Source: Tetracentron sinense
Taxonomy: Eukaryota > Streptophyta > Magnoliopsida > Trochodendrales > Trochodendraceae
DNA length: 64,000 nt
Direction of reading: 5' to 3'
Assembly: GCA_015143295.1 (NCBI GenBank)
Contig: CM026570.1
Location: forward strand, 23,753,250-23,817,249
The notes below the pieces were generated by a model. The model worked only from the letters and a program-made list of their open reading frames with translations. It was not told the DNA's origin and did not search any database. The translations under genes were made by a program, and so were the position numbers. Shown piece by piece: positions 43,859 through 55,490 of this stretch (positions within the stretch are counted from its first letter, which is position 1; every line of letters starts with the position of its first letter).

Positions 43859-45110
43859 ATGTTCAAGTCAAATTCCTCCAAAACAGTATGGTTTTTGGAT
43901 AGCAGCTGCTCGAGGCACATGAGTGGGAACAAAGAACTATTTATTTCTATATCTCCTAAAGATGAAGGGCATGTGACCTTCGGGGACAACGCAAAAGGGA
44001 AGATCATCGGAAATGTTGGTAAGAATTCTTATACTCTAATTGAACATGTTTTATTAGTTCAAGGACCAAAACACAATCTGATTAGTATAAGCCAACTTTG
44101 TGATAAAGGTTTAAATGTTTGTTTTGAATCAAATCTTTGCATGATTAATTATAGGATAATGTTAATACCTTGTTTATTACACATAGAAATCAGAATTTTT
44201 ATACTCTTGAATTTGATTATTTAACTGCTCAAAACATGATGTGTTTATCTGCTGTTAGTGAAGCTAGTTGGTTGTGGCATAGACGTTTAAGTCATGCTAG
44301 TATGGAATTATTTTCTAGACTATCTAAAAATGACTTAGTAAAGGGTCTCCCAAAGACCACTTTTATCAAAGATAAAATATGTGATGCATGCCAACTTGGA
44401 AAACAAAAAAAATCTTCATTCAAGAATAAGAAATTTATCTCAACCTCTAGGCCCTTAGAACTTCTTCATATGGACCTGTTTGGATCCAGTGAAGTAGTTA
44501 GCCTAGGTAGTAAAACATATACCTTTGTGATTATTGATGATTTTTTTAGATATACATGAGTATTGTTTTTATCACACGAAAGTGAAGCACCTAATTTATT
44601 TAAAACGTTTTATAATAAAGAGCAGAATGAAAAATGAAACACTATCAATAACATAAGAAGTGATAAAGGTGGTGAATTCAAAAATAAGGAGCTTGAGCTT
44701 TATTGTGAAGAAAATGGTTTTAACCATAACTTCTCAGTTCCAAGAACTTCACAACAAAATGAAGTTGTTGAAAGGAATAATAGATCTCTTCAAGAGATGG
44801 CTAGAACAATGCTTAATGAGCATAAACTTCCTAATTATTTTTGGGCTGAAGTCATCAATACCTCTTGCTATGTTATTAATAGGGTAATAATTAATAAGGA
44901 ACAAATTAATAAAAACCCCTTATGAACTTCGGAAAGGAAGATCTCCTAATATTGGTTACTTTAAAGTGTTTGGATGTAAATGTTTTATTCTAAATGACAA
45001 ACATCATTGAAAGAAATTTGATCATAAAGCTAATGAAGGAATCTTCCTAGGTTATTCTAATAATAGCAAAACTTATAGAGTTTATAATAAAAAATCTTTA
45101 ATGGTTGAAG
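43859..45110 (+). pseudogene. C2 protease and integrase
   Basis: The protease reads VWFLDSSCSRHMSG; the usual active-site triplet D-S-G is D-S-S here. The GAG-pre-integrase finger follows (WLWHRRLSHASM ... ICDACQLGKQ), then the integrase core with LLHMDLFG, RSDKGGEF and EVVERNNRSLQEMART, which keep the D, D and E. It has an early stop near 44222, others near 44557 and 44635, and small frameshifts. In active elements this block cleaves the polyprotein and inserts the cDNA. Confidence 0.85.
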
Positions 45111-45449
45111 AATCAATTCATGTAGTCTTTGATGAAGCTAATCCATTTGAAATGACTAAACCAATTGATAATGATGAAGATACTAATGTTGAGAAAATTT
45201 CTAAAGTGATATCTAATCTTGAATTAACTAATCAAGAAAAAGAACAACAAGAATCTAATGGAACTAATACTGAAAATCTTGTTAAAAATGAAGATGAAGA
45301 AGAAATTGATATTGAATAATCAATTAAACTACCTAAAGCTTAGAGATTAACTAAAGATCATCCTAAAGACTTAATTTTTGGTGACTTAGAAAAGGGAGTT
45401 AGAACAAGAAGAAACATATGTAATAATTTAGCTTTCCTTTCTCAAATTG

Positions 45450-46945
45450 AACCTAAGAATACCCTTGAAGCCATTGACGATGAATCTTGCGGCATTGCAA
45501 TGTAAGAAGAACTTAACCAATTTGAAAGAAACCAAGTATGTGATTTAGTACCTAGACCAAAAGATAAATGTGTTATTGGTACTAAATGGGTGTTTAGAAA
45601 TGAGAATGATGAATCCGGAAACATAATTAAAAACAAAGCTAAGTTGGTAGCTCAAGGTTACAACCAAGAAGAGATGATAGATTATGATGAGACCTTTGCT
45701 CCGGTTGCTAGACTTGAAGTCATTAGAATGCTACTTGCCTTTACAAATCATAAAAACTGTAAGTCATTTCAAATAGATGTAAAAAGTGCATTTCTAAATG
45801 GATTTATTTCTGAAGAAGTCTATGTAGAGCAACTTCCTTACTTTAAAAATCTTAATCTACCTAATCATGTGTTTAAATTGACAAAAGCTTTGTATGGACT
45901 AAAACAAGCTCCTAGAGCTTGGTATGAAAGATTAAGTAATTTTTTGATTGATAATGAATTTATAAGAGGAAAACTTGATACAACCTTGTTTGTAAAAACA
46001 AAATCAAATGATATGTTATTAGTTCAAATATATGTTGATAATATTGTATTTGGTTCCACTAATGAATGTTTGTGTAAAGAGTTTGCTAATATTTTGTAAA
46101 AAATATTTGAAATGAGCATGATGGGAGAATTGACATTCTTTCTTGGACTTCAAATAAAGTAAACTAAACAAGGAACCTTCATAAATCAAAGCAAATATAT
46201 AAAAGAACTTCTTAAGAAATTTGGTATGGAAAACACTAAAATAATGGATACTCCTATGAGCACATCAATCAAGTCAGATAAAGATGAAAATGATAAAAAA
46301 AGTTGATGAAAAGAAATATACAGGCATGATTGGAAGTCTATTGTACCTAACTGCTAGTAGACCTGACATTATGTTTAGTGTATGCTTATGTACTAGATTT
46401 CAAAATTGTCCAAAAGAATCTCATCTAACTGCTGTTAAAAGAATTTTTAGATACTTGTTAGGTTCAACAGATGTAGGACTTTGGTATCCAAAGAATACAT
46501 CTCTAGAACTAATAAGTTAATCAGATGCTGATTTTGTTGGATGTAAAATTGATAGAAAAAGTACTAGTGGCACTTATCATTTCTTAGGATGTTCCCTTGT
46601 TTCATGGATTAGTAAGAAACAGAATTTTGTAGCTTTGTCCACAGCTGAGGTTGAATACATAGCTGCTGGAAGCTGTTGTGCTCAATCTTTAAATGAAACA
46701 ACTCTTAGAAGATTATAAATTGTTTTATTCTAACATTCCAATTAAATTTGACAATACTTGTGTCATTGGTATGACTAAAAGTCCTATTCAACACTCAAAA
46801 ACTAAACATATAGAAATCAGATATCATTTCATTAGAGATCATGTACATAATGGGGATGTTATGTTGGAGTTTTTGGATACAAACAATCAACTTATTGATA
46901 TATTCACAAACTCTTTTAATATAAAAGGTTTAATACCTTGAGAAG
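45450..46945 (+). pseudogene. C2 reverse transcriptase and RNase H
   Basis: The RT frame (45590-46099) shows NKAKLVAQGYNQEEMIDYDE, TFAPVARLEVIRMLLA, FQIDVKSAFLNG and ALYGLKQAPRAWYERL. The catalytic YVDD reads YVDN at IYVDNIVFGSTN. The RNase H part shows GSLLYLTASRPDIMFSVCLC, then KSTSGTYHFLGCSLVSW and ALSTAEVEYIAAGSCCAQS. There are stops near 46097, 46159 and 46518 and several frameshifts. The D-to-N change alone would abolish polymerase activity. Confidence 0.88.
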
Positions 46946-47217
46946 AGAATTAGGCATAACTAAGCTATCTGAAATCTCTTAATCTCAGAATGATTCCAAA
47001 TCTAAGCCTAAAACTTAAGTGAAATCATCTTAAAAAATAAAAATAAAGAATCTGTAAAATTTAATAAAAATTACCAAAATATACTTTTAGATGATAAAAA
47101 ATGATTTATGTTGCTTTGCAATGATTAATTGATGTTTTGGATTGAGTATGTTATGATCATTGTGTAGAAAATTGGATTTGGAAGAAATCTGCAAAATTTC
47201 ATATTTTTTTCTTCTAT

Positions 47218-47430
47218 CCAATCGATTACCCTAGTGATCTAATCGACTGGATGCAAGATTCAGTCGATTAGACAAGGCATCTAATCGACTGGATAACTTA
47301 AAAACGTATGTTATGCTCAAATTGTTTTAAAACCGCATTTTTCTTCTATTTAGTCGATCACATGAATGTTCTCATCGATTAGATGGACAATCCAGCCGAT
47401 TAGACCATCCATGTAATCGACTGGATAGTT
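47218..47430 (+). repeat. C2 pre-env palindrome cluster, ATCCAGTCGATTAG / CTAATCGACTGGAT
   Basis: Eight copies in two blocks (about 47218-47292 and 47348-47428). In the first block the copies alternate in orientation; each block ends with the inverted form TAATCGACTGGATA and is followed by an A-rich phrase. The same motif and block design fill the C2 LTR at 50550-51015. Confidence 0.85.
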
Positions 47431-47617
47431 AAAAAAATTTAGAAAAATTTTCTTTAAAACCCGAAATCCCCAATTCTGCCTTTTCATTTTAAAAACCTCC
47501 TGTTCCAGACCTTTTTCTCTCTTCCCTCCAAAACCTAGTTCTTCACCTCTCTTCATTTCCAGACCTTTAAATCCTCCAAAATCATCAGTAATTCTCTCCA
47601 TTTCACCCCTATACAAG

Positions 47618-49565
47618 ATGGTAAGGTCGAAGAACGCAGAAGAAGACTCAAGCCCTAAGAGACAGCGAAGATCAGAGAAAGCTCCCGCTAAAGTTGAAGA
47701 AGCTCCTACCTCGTGTTTCAAGACCAAGAAGGCTGCCAAAAAGTATAGAGACATTATTCATTCCAAGCCCATTGTCTATGGTAAGATCTTAGACTCCTCT
47801 GTTCTTTCTGCGTGAGGCCTAGGTCACATCTGCGAGCTCTTCAAAGCTCAAGGATGGCTCCAACTCCTTCAATCCAGGGAATTAGTTAAACTCTTCTATA
47901 CACATCTCCACTTTAGTCCTTCCACTGACTCCTCTTCCTATGTCTGTGGAAAGGAGTTCACCCTAACCATTGAATCTCTGACTTCCATTCTATTTGTTCC
48001 AAAAGGAAGCATTAAGATGTCTGCTTCCAAAGATTGGCCAAACCACCTTGAGTTTGAGCTAATTGAAGCCTTGAAACTTATTTCCTCCAATAAAGAAATC
48101 ACTCAAGCCACCCTTCTAACTCAGAACAGTCAAACCTTAGATGCTAGACTGATTCATCACATTATTTCATACAATATTCTTCCTAGAAAAAGCAGTAGAA
48201 ATTATTTGTTCTACTTTGATGTGTTTCTCCTTTGGTGTGTTCTTACTACCAAACCTTTTAACCTTTGCTATTTGATTTTCTATAACATGATTGACTGTGT
48301 TCCCAAGAAGAATGTCTGTCTTCCCTATGGATAGCTTCTTACCAAAATTTTCAAACATTTTGAACTCTCTTTTGAATCCACCCTTGAAGTCATTCTCCCT
48401 GCCCATTATGATATCTACAGCCCAACTACACTAGTTAGAATGGGATATTAGTGGAATCAGGAACTCCAGAGTTGGTTTCCCAAAAATTCTAGCACTCAGC
48501 CTCCCTCCTCCATTGCATGGCCTCCTTCATCTGATGATCCTACACCCCCTCATGCCCCTTTCTGTTTCTAATCCTCCTCTTGATCAGCCCTTCCACTCTC
48601 CATCTCCTGCTCCATCCCCTGCTAGAGCAGCTTTCTCTCCTCCCTCTTCACCTCTTAGAGCCTCCACTCCTCACTTTGAGGTTGGTGGTTCTTCTGCTCA
48701 ACCTGAGCCCCCTTTCAGACCTTCCATTTCTGATGATGTTCTTGGTCTCCAGATGGGCAAGCTGGACTCCAGTAGAACTGGAATGATCAGCTTTCAAGCT
48801 GAAATGAGAGAGAGAATGGAGACTCAAGAAGCTCAAGCCCTTGGTCTGCAAACAGAAGTGAGGGACAGGCTAGCTTATCTAGAGGGATCTTCAGCTGATT
48901 TTAGAACTGAAATGAGGGAAATGTTGACCTTGACTGAAGCTTCCATTGCTGTTGTAGATGAAGATATGAAGGAAAGGATTGATGCAGCATACTCAGTCCT
49001 AGTAACTGTAAAAATGGATTGTGAAGTCACTAAGAACAGAGTGGACACAATGACTTCTCTGCTGCAAAGCCTGGAAGGAGATCAAATGGAAGAGTTTATC
49101 AAGATGGACAAAGTGAGAAAAGTGATTCAAGGCCAAGTGGACTCTTCTGTACTTCAATTGAAGACCCAAGGGAAGCTACTCCTTGATATGGCTGAACATG
49201 ATTCAGAGTCAGCCTCCATAATTTTGAGATCCACTAATGAAATCAAGAAGATCAACAATTTCTTGGTTAGCTTAGCTACTAGAGCCTCCACTTCTACCCC
49301 TCCTTCTCAAGCTCCATCTTCCTCAAAATCCAAGGGAAAACAGCCCATGAAGGGTGCTGTCAAAGGAGATCCTATTATCTCTCTTCCCTCCTCTAATGAA
49401 GACCCTGCTCAGTCCTCCTCTTCTAATTCTTCTAATGACTCCCCAGGTCACTCCAACAGTGAAGAAGAACACAATACTCTAGCTCCTGAAGATGCAGCCC
49501 CTTCTGAAGATATTTTTACAAAGGTTGTAGATCTCATCAAAAAGCAAAAGCAAGATGGATTGTAG
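47618..49565 (+). pseudogene. C2 env-like ORF
   Basis: The ATG at 47618 follows a pyrimidine-rich leader and gives a basic start (KRQRRSEKAPAKVEEAP). The frame runs with stops at 47813, 48332 and 48449 through LDARLIHHIISYNILP and YFDVFLLWCVLTTKPF. It shifts register near 48560 into a Pro/Ser-rich part and a long coiled coil (MRERMETQEAQALGLQTEV and repeats), ending Ser/Glu-rich at the TAG after 49562. It parallels the C1 and C3 ORFs. It is called env-like only for its position 3' of pol; no signal peptide or clear membrane anchor is visible. Confidence 0.8.
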
Positions 49566-49991
49566 CTTTGTGTTTTCTTGTTCTTCTATGGTTTTTTTTA
49601 TCTTGACAAGGGGGAGAAATAAAAATGAAATGAATGAGAATGGAGAATGAAATGAATGAGAATGGATTATTTTTTTTTGCTGTGTATGTATGGATGTTTT
49701 TGAAACATATGAAATACATGAGATTTTTTTTGGAAATACCTTTGTGTTATATTACTTGAATTAAAGTAAGAATGTCATGGAACTTCTTTTGATTCTCAAA
49801 ATTAATTAAAATTTCTCTTGTCATTAAATAGCAAAATCTGTAGAACTTTATTTGTGGAACTTCTCTTGGTTCCAACAAAATAATTTTTCTTATACGCACA
49901 TGCTTAGGGGGAGCTCTCCTCATTTTTTATATGAAAAGTATCTATTAAGGGGGAGTTTAACCCATTTCATTCCATTATGTGTGTCATCATC

Positions 49992-50005
49992 AAAAAGGGG
50001 GAAAT
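49992..50005 (+). other. C2 polypurine tract
   Basis: AAAAAGGGGGAAAT directly precedes the 3' LTR start TGTCAGCC. Confidence 0.8.
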
Positions 50006-50549
50006 TGTCAGCCTTAAGGTTACAACCATATGACCCTCAAGTACTTTTAATGATGACATAAATAATGAAATGAATCTTGTAATACTAATGTCTTCTATGA
50101 GAAATTTATTTTACAGTTTTCAAGAATTAAAGAAGGGATTTCAAGCAAATTCAAGAATCTTCAATGAAAAGACCAAGTCAAGACCTGATTAAAATTACAA
50201 ATCAAAGCTTCAAGAAGATGTTCAACTATCAATAAAAAGGATTTTGGAAGGTTGTCATGAAGACACTACTACTAGAGACCATTGAAGCACAAAGATCATC
50301 TCCATCAAGGTCTTAGTCTAGGTAGTAACTAGTCTATTTAGGACTTCTAATAAGAATCCTTAAGTGGTTGATTTGGTGAAAAAACTCAAAATATCTTAGA
50401 TTGACCATAGGTCCCTTGAACAAATATTAAAATATGATTAAGGACCTTAAAACATGTTAATTATACTCATAAAGGTTAATTACAAAACATTATAATCAAA
50501 TCATATCTTAAAGGTTTTGAAAATGGATTCTGTAAATAAAATTAGCATA

Positions 50550-51015
50550 TCCAGTCGATCAGATAGGTCATCCAGCCGATTAGGAAAGCCATCCAGTCGA
50601 TCAGACAAGCCCTGTGATCGACTGGGTAGAACAAATTTTTTCAAAATTTATCTGCATGTACTGATCAAGTTGATTCTCTTTACTAGTCCATTTTAGATCA
50701 ATCAAAAGACCATTATGAGTTGTTAATCATGTTTCACTAACATAATTAAAAACCTTGGAATTCGTGCAAATCATTAAAGTCAAAGATAAAATATTATAAA
50801 TCAGAAAAACCAAAAACTGAAATCTTTTTGGTCTATCCAGCCGATCAGATGGACCATCCAGTCGATTAGACGGTCCATCCAACCGATCACTCCTTCCTCT
50901 AATCGACTAGATAGAACAAAATCTCATAAAATGTGTTTTTATGATCCAGTCGATCAGGAAACTGATCCTGGCAACCATCCAACCAATTAGAAGGCTCCTC
51001 TAATCGATTGGATAG
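50550..51015 (+). repeat. C2 LTR palindrome blocks, three of about 90-100 bp
   Basis: Blocks at about 50548-50630, 50832-50910 and 50942-51012. Each opens with ATCCAG(T/C)CGATCAG and closes with the reverse complement-like (C)T(A/G)ATCGACTGG. Eleven motif copies were counted by eye. Confidence 0.85.
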
Positions 51016-51116
51016 TTCAGAAAAATTCTGAAATATCGTATTAAATGTCCAACGGTTATTTTTGCAACGGGTATTTCGCATTCAATGCTCATCAATAGTA
51101 ATAAATTTTCAGATCA

Positions 51117-51129
51117 CTATAAATATAAG
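51117..51129 (+). promoter_or_regulatory. C2 LTR TATA box
   Basis: CTATAAATATAAG about 100 bp after the last palindrome block, matching the order in the C1 and C1b LTRs. Confidence 0.65.
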
Positions 51130-51753
51130 TGATCTTTGAATGATCCAAAAACAATTACACTCACTCCTACACTGTTACATTGAAAATCATTCTCTTGAGT
51201 TAAAAATCCCAAATCTGAAAACGATACTCTGTTTTTTCTCTTTGAGCTAAATTCCAACTTCCACTTGAGAGATTTCTTAGAACTTTATATTCCAATCAAA
51301 TCTAACTCTTAAAGGAGTTTATCTTTCGGATATAAGATCCAAAGTCTGCTATTATCATCCTAGAACCTGCGTGTTCTATGAAGCTGCTGCTTCGTGCAAA
51401 CCATAGAGGGTTGTGCTCTGGGTGTTGTACAGTTCACCTCGACCAAAAGAGAGGTTGTAAAAGGGTTTAGGCTTCACCAGATTAAGAAACTAGTGCAGTC
51501 GTGGACTGTAGTGGAATCCTCCAAGCTGGTGTTGTTTGAGGCGGGGAGTAGGTTGGGTTTGCCGAACCTCGAAAACAAATCTGTGTTTGCATCCTTTAAC
51601 TCTTTCTCCTTCTTCTAATTCATTTTATTATTTTGTCTAGTTTGTGCTTAGTTATATTTCCCTTAGTTTTTTATTTTCCGCATTTAAAGGGAATAATTTT
51701 AAATCTACCATTGACCCTATTCACCCCCCTCTAGGGTCCATATCTAGGCAACA

Positions 51754-52580
51754 GTAGCTTGTCTGGCCCTCCATTTTTATCCATTTTCATCAAATTCCAA
51801 GGCCGTTCGAACACCTATCATGGCCGTTCGAACGGACCTCGTATTTTTGGTTTCTCAAATCATCCAAGCTATGTTTTGGCAAGTACTATTGCCTTGGCTA
51901 TTTATTGGATGATCCCTTAGCTCGTTTTAAGGAATTAGAGAGAGAGTTTAGAGACTACTTTGAAAATTTTACGGTTATTAAGTCCCCACTTTTTGGATTT
52001 CATTAGTTCTCCTCTCTTATGCTCTAGTTGATGCAAGATCGAATTGTTCTATCTTGAGTTGTATCGGTTGATCTCCATTGTTGTTATAGATCCCCCTAGA
52101 GCCTTATTTTGTTCCTTCATATAAGTTTGAACTTTGTGTGAGTATTGGTTGGCATTGCCAAAGCCGTCGAGGACGGAGATCGATCATTGGATCGTGGTTT
52201 AAAACTTTAAGAAAAGTAGGCCGATCAGAAGCCGGAGCTGCTGCTGCAGAGATCGGATGAGAAGTTCGTGGTTGTTTTACAAGATGATGAATATGTACCG
52301 AGGAACAGTGTTTGGTATCCGGTTTGGTAAGATTTAATCTTGTGTCTGATAACTTCTTCTTATAGTGGATGTTGTGTTGGATTAGGTCCCGTGGTTTTTC
52401 CCAGAAGGGTTTTCCACGTAAAAATCTTGTGTGTGGTGGATTGCTTTTTTTCTTTACTTTCTGCACTTGTTTGTTTTGTTTGTCATAACTTTGATTATTA
52501 ATCTATAAATTAAAAATTGGTAAACATTGATAGGAAGACCTATTTACCCCCCCCCCCCCCCCCCCCCCCCCCTAGGTCAA
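51754..52580 (+). mobile_element. C3 3' LTR, right part
   Basis: Resumes after the GTAGC duplication. It has CCGTTCGAAC at about 51803 and CCGTTCGAACGG at about 51823, a stretch matching 1-250 in inverted form, and ends with a run of 26 C (52547-52572) then CTAGGTC. The end is approximate. Confidence 0.75.
52547..52572. repeat. Poly-C run of 26
   Basis: Uninterrupted C run near the C3 LTR end, where related LTRs have 6-8 C followed by TCTAGGG. The true length may be uncertain because homopolymers are hard to sequence. Confidence 0.9.
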
Positions 52581-53234
52581 ATGAATCATTGAATAGAGAT
52601 ATTTCAAACTAAAAGCTAGCTCCCATAATTACTATATATTCAGTTCAAATTATTTGTTTAGTGTACAACAATAGTAAACTACACAAGCACTCGTTTCCCA
52701 TAGAGCATTTTAGGAATACCCCCTTCTATTATCTGACATTTAGGCTCAGCAATTCCATTTTGACACCTACAATATCTTATTTTTTTTAATTTTTTTTAAA
52801 GATTTAAACATAACACGCACACAAACCTGGTAGCACAATATTTCTTTATTTTGTTGACACTTTATTGTAAACTCATATCTTCTTGTAATGACTATTTTGC
52901 CTTTGTATATTAAATTTAAGATCTTTGGAGAATGTATCGTGTTTCCCTCAACATTAACCTTGATGTTTCTTGTGTATTTTTTCTAACATATAAACTGTAA
53001 TTCTAGATCATAATTCTAGATCATAGCCACTCAAATCGTTGATCATTCCTTTTAATTTTATTTTTTTTAAAATAATACATATTAAATGGAAAGTTGCTCA
53101 AAATATTAATTACTCTATTCTTTGGATGGACGAGATAGCAACACGGTTGTTAAGTAGATGATACGTTGGTTCCATCAAATGATTGATTCACACTGTAATT
53201 CGCTCGCTATTCTCTTTGTTCCACAAACTAGTGT

Positions 53235-54603
53235 TTTTGGGTAAATTGCACTCACCTCCCTTGAGGTCCTATTAAATTTCAAAAACCTCCCCTCTAGTTT
53301 CTGAAATTACACTGGCCTCTTCTCAACTTTGGTTGTCTATAACATATACCTCCTTCCCTTATGTTTACAGTTACTTTATGGATGGATTTTAATGATGTCA
53401 TCATTTAAACATTTTAAAATGTCTAAATTACTTTTTCAACACAAGGTTAGTGAATTCAATAAAATAAATGATAATCGATTTCTAACCAAGGTTAATAATA
53501 TCAACTTAAGGTTAATATATATTTCCAAAATCTAGTATATATTTTTTTTTCTTCTAAAAACCAATGTTAGATAGATGAACTCTAGGGGTGAGTGAATCTT
53601 AACCATAGTTAGTGGGTATTAAAAGGGACACATGGCGACTTATAGTAATCCTTTAATTGTGGTTAAACATAATTAAATTAAGGTTAATATTTTTATTTTT
53701 TTCTTAAAAGGAAGGTTAGATGGATTAATCCTATGGGTGAGTAAATCTTAAGCACAATTAATTAGTGGGTGTTAAAGGGGACACGGGGAGGCTTGTAGAG
53801 CCCCCTTTAATTGTGGTTAAGCATAATCAACCTAAGGTTTTTTTTTCTTCTAAAAATCAAGGTTAAATGGATGAATCCAAGTTGTGAGTGAATTTTAACC
53901 ATAGTTAGTGGGCGTTATAGGGGGACACGTGGCGGCTTGTAGAGCTCCCTTTAATTGTGGTTAAGCATAAGCAACCTTTGTTTTTTTTTTTTTTTCTAAA
54001 AACCAAGGTTTGATGGATGAACCCTAGGGGTGAGTGAGTTTTAACCATAGTTAGTAGGTGCTAGAGGGGACACACGGTGGCTTATAGAGATCCTTTAACT
54101 GTGGTTAAACATAATTAACCTAAGATTAATATTTTTTATTTTATTTTCTTATAACAAAGGTTAGATTAATGAATCCTAGGGATGAGTGAATCTTAACCAA
54201 AGCTAGTGGGTGTTAAAAGGGACACATGGCGGCTTGTAGAGCCCTCTTTAATTGTGGTTAAGCATAACCAACCTATGGTTATTTTTTTGCCTAAATCTAA
54301 GGTTAGATGGATAAACCCTGAGGGTGAGTAAATCTTAATCATAGTTAGTGGGTATTAAAAAGGACACTTGGTGGCTTGGGAGTTGATGTTTTTCCTTGGT
54401 TGAGCTTTCAAATGGTAAAGGCGTGTTTCCTCAATCAAGTAATAAGGGTAAAAGTAACAGGGGTAAAATAGAGAAAAGGTAAATTTAGTTAACATCGTTA
54501 ATATTAAGTGTCTGATGGGGAGGACAGTATAATTTCATAAACTAGAGGGGAGGTTTCTGAATTTTCACGAAACCTCAGGGAATTTGAGTTTAATTTACCC
54601 TAA
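53235..54603. mobile_element. Non-autonomous TIR element T3 with internal 147-bp tandem repeats
   Basis: The left end GGGTAAATTGCACTCACCTC then CCTTGAGG matches, inverted, the right end CCTCAGGGAATTTGAGTTTA then ATTTACCC. Copy A of the duplication lacks it (22275-22290), so it inserted after the duplication or was never in A. Family members T1 and T2 sit in CER1 intron 4. Confidence 0.8.
53575..54370. repeat. 147-bp tandem repeat, about six copies, inside T3
   Basis: GGGTGAGTGAATCTTAACCA-like phrases start near 53586, 53736, 53882, 54027, 54180 and 54322. Each is followed by GTTAGTGGGTGTTA, GGGACACATGGCGGCTTGTA and TTTAATTGTGGTTAAGCATA. Confidence 0.85.
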
Positions 54604-55356
54604 TTCTTTTTAACAAATTGAATAGTTTTATCGAGAGCTAAGGTCTCCTTGTCAGAGAGATTTCACAAGGAACATCAATCTTGATGTATTATAAAACATT
54701 AAAGTTACCATCTCTAGTATGCCATACATACCTCTTTAGTGATCTCATTCTAAACACAAGGTGTCTATTAGTCTTACTAAAACCTTTTAATAAATCAGGG
54801 TGTATTACTAAAGTGTTAAGACACCAGAGGGACTGATTCCTAACATCATAAACTAGATGCGGTATTTCTAAATGTTAGATAACAAGGAGGATATTTCTAA
54901 AAATTGTCTTTACAATAAGTTTGTCATCTAGGCAGAAAACCCATATAATATCTCAAATTCTTACAGTCATGGATTCTATGGAGAAATAGTAAAGGTTCTA
55001 TAATAGTATAAATATGAAAATAGCAAGTCATTCCCCCTAAATTATGCATATAGTTTGCTTACCAAAGAAAATATTCATATAGTTTTAGTAACATATGCTT
55101 CTGATCAAGTCATCAAAGGACGAAAGCCACGTTGAAGAGTGGCACGCCATACTTTCTCTGTGTCGAACATAGTATCACCGCACTCATGCGCATCCCATCC
55201 TTCCAACACATGCACTATTCCAGCCACACGCCATGCACTCATCACCCTCGTTGGCAACCAGTTCTATCCCATATATACACAGAAAATTATTTTACAATGT
55301 TACCCGAAAATTAATCTACTTTACAATAGTAAGTAAAATGCTATTAATATTGTACG

Positions 55357-55490
55357 AACCCAAATCCTCTACGGTTATAACCGGATTTGGGGAATCCAGT
55401 TATGCCCCTATGGTCGCCACGTGTTCCTTTTAACACTCTGTAACTGTGGTTAAGATGCACCTACCCTTAGAGGATTCGGTTCCTTATTAT
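55357..55490. mobile_element. MITE fragment in the duplicate
   Basis: GAACCCAAATCCTCTACGGT then TATAACCGGATTTGG at the left; AGAGGATTCGGTTCC at the right is a partial inverse of the left end. The interior has AACTGTGGTTAAGATGCACC, the shared core. Copy A lacks it. Confidence 0.6.

Larger units (their letters stand above)
42294..51753 (+). mobile_element. Ty1/copia element C2 (SIRE-like), nested in the C3 LTR
   Basis: It starts TGTTAGCCTTAAGG at 42294 and ends CTAGGCAACA at 51753, flanked by a perfect 5-bp duplication GTAGC (42289-42293 and 51754-51758). Order: truncated 5' LTR, gag, protease, integrase, RT, RNase H, palindrome cluster, env-like ORF, polypurine tract and complete 3' LTR. An internal deletion removed about 1.4 kb of the 5' LTR, the primer site and the start of gag. 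All ORFs carry stops. Confidence 0.92.
50006..51753 (+). repeat. C2 3' LTR, complete (1748 bp)
   Basis: Starts TGTCAGCCTTAAGG and ends CCTCTAGGGTCCATATCTAG then GCAACA. Contents: palindrome blocks at 50550-51015, the phrase AACGG(T)TATTT, a TATA box CTATAAATATAAG at 51117-51129, and U5 with GAGGCGGGGAGTAGG. Confidence 0.9.

Noticed and set aside
48513..49565. 350-codon ORF as a host coiled-coil gene
   Set aside because: It lies between pol and the 3' LTR of C2 and parallels the C1 env-like ORF, so it belongs to the retrotransposon.
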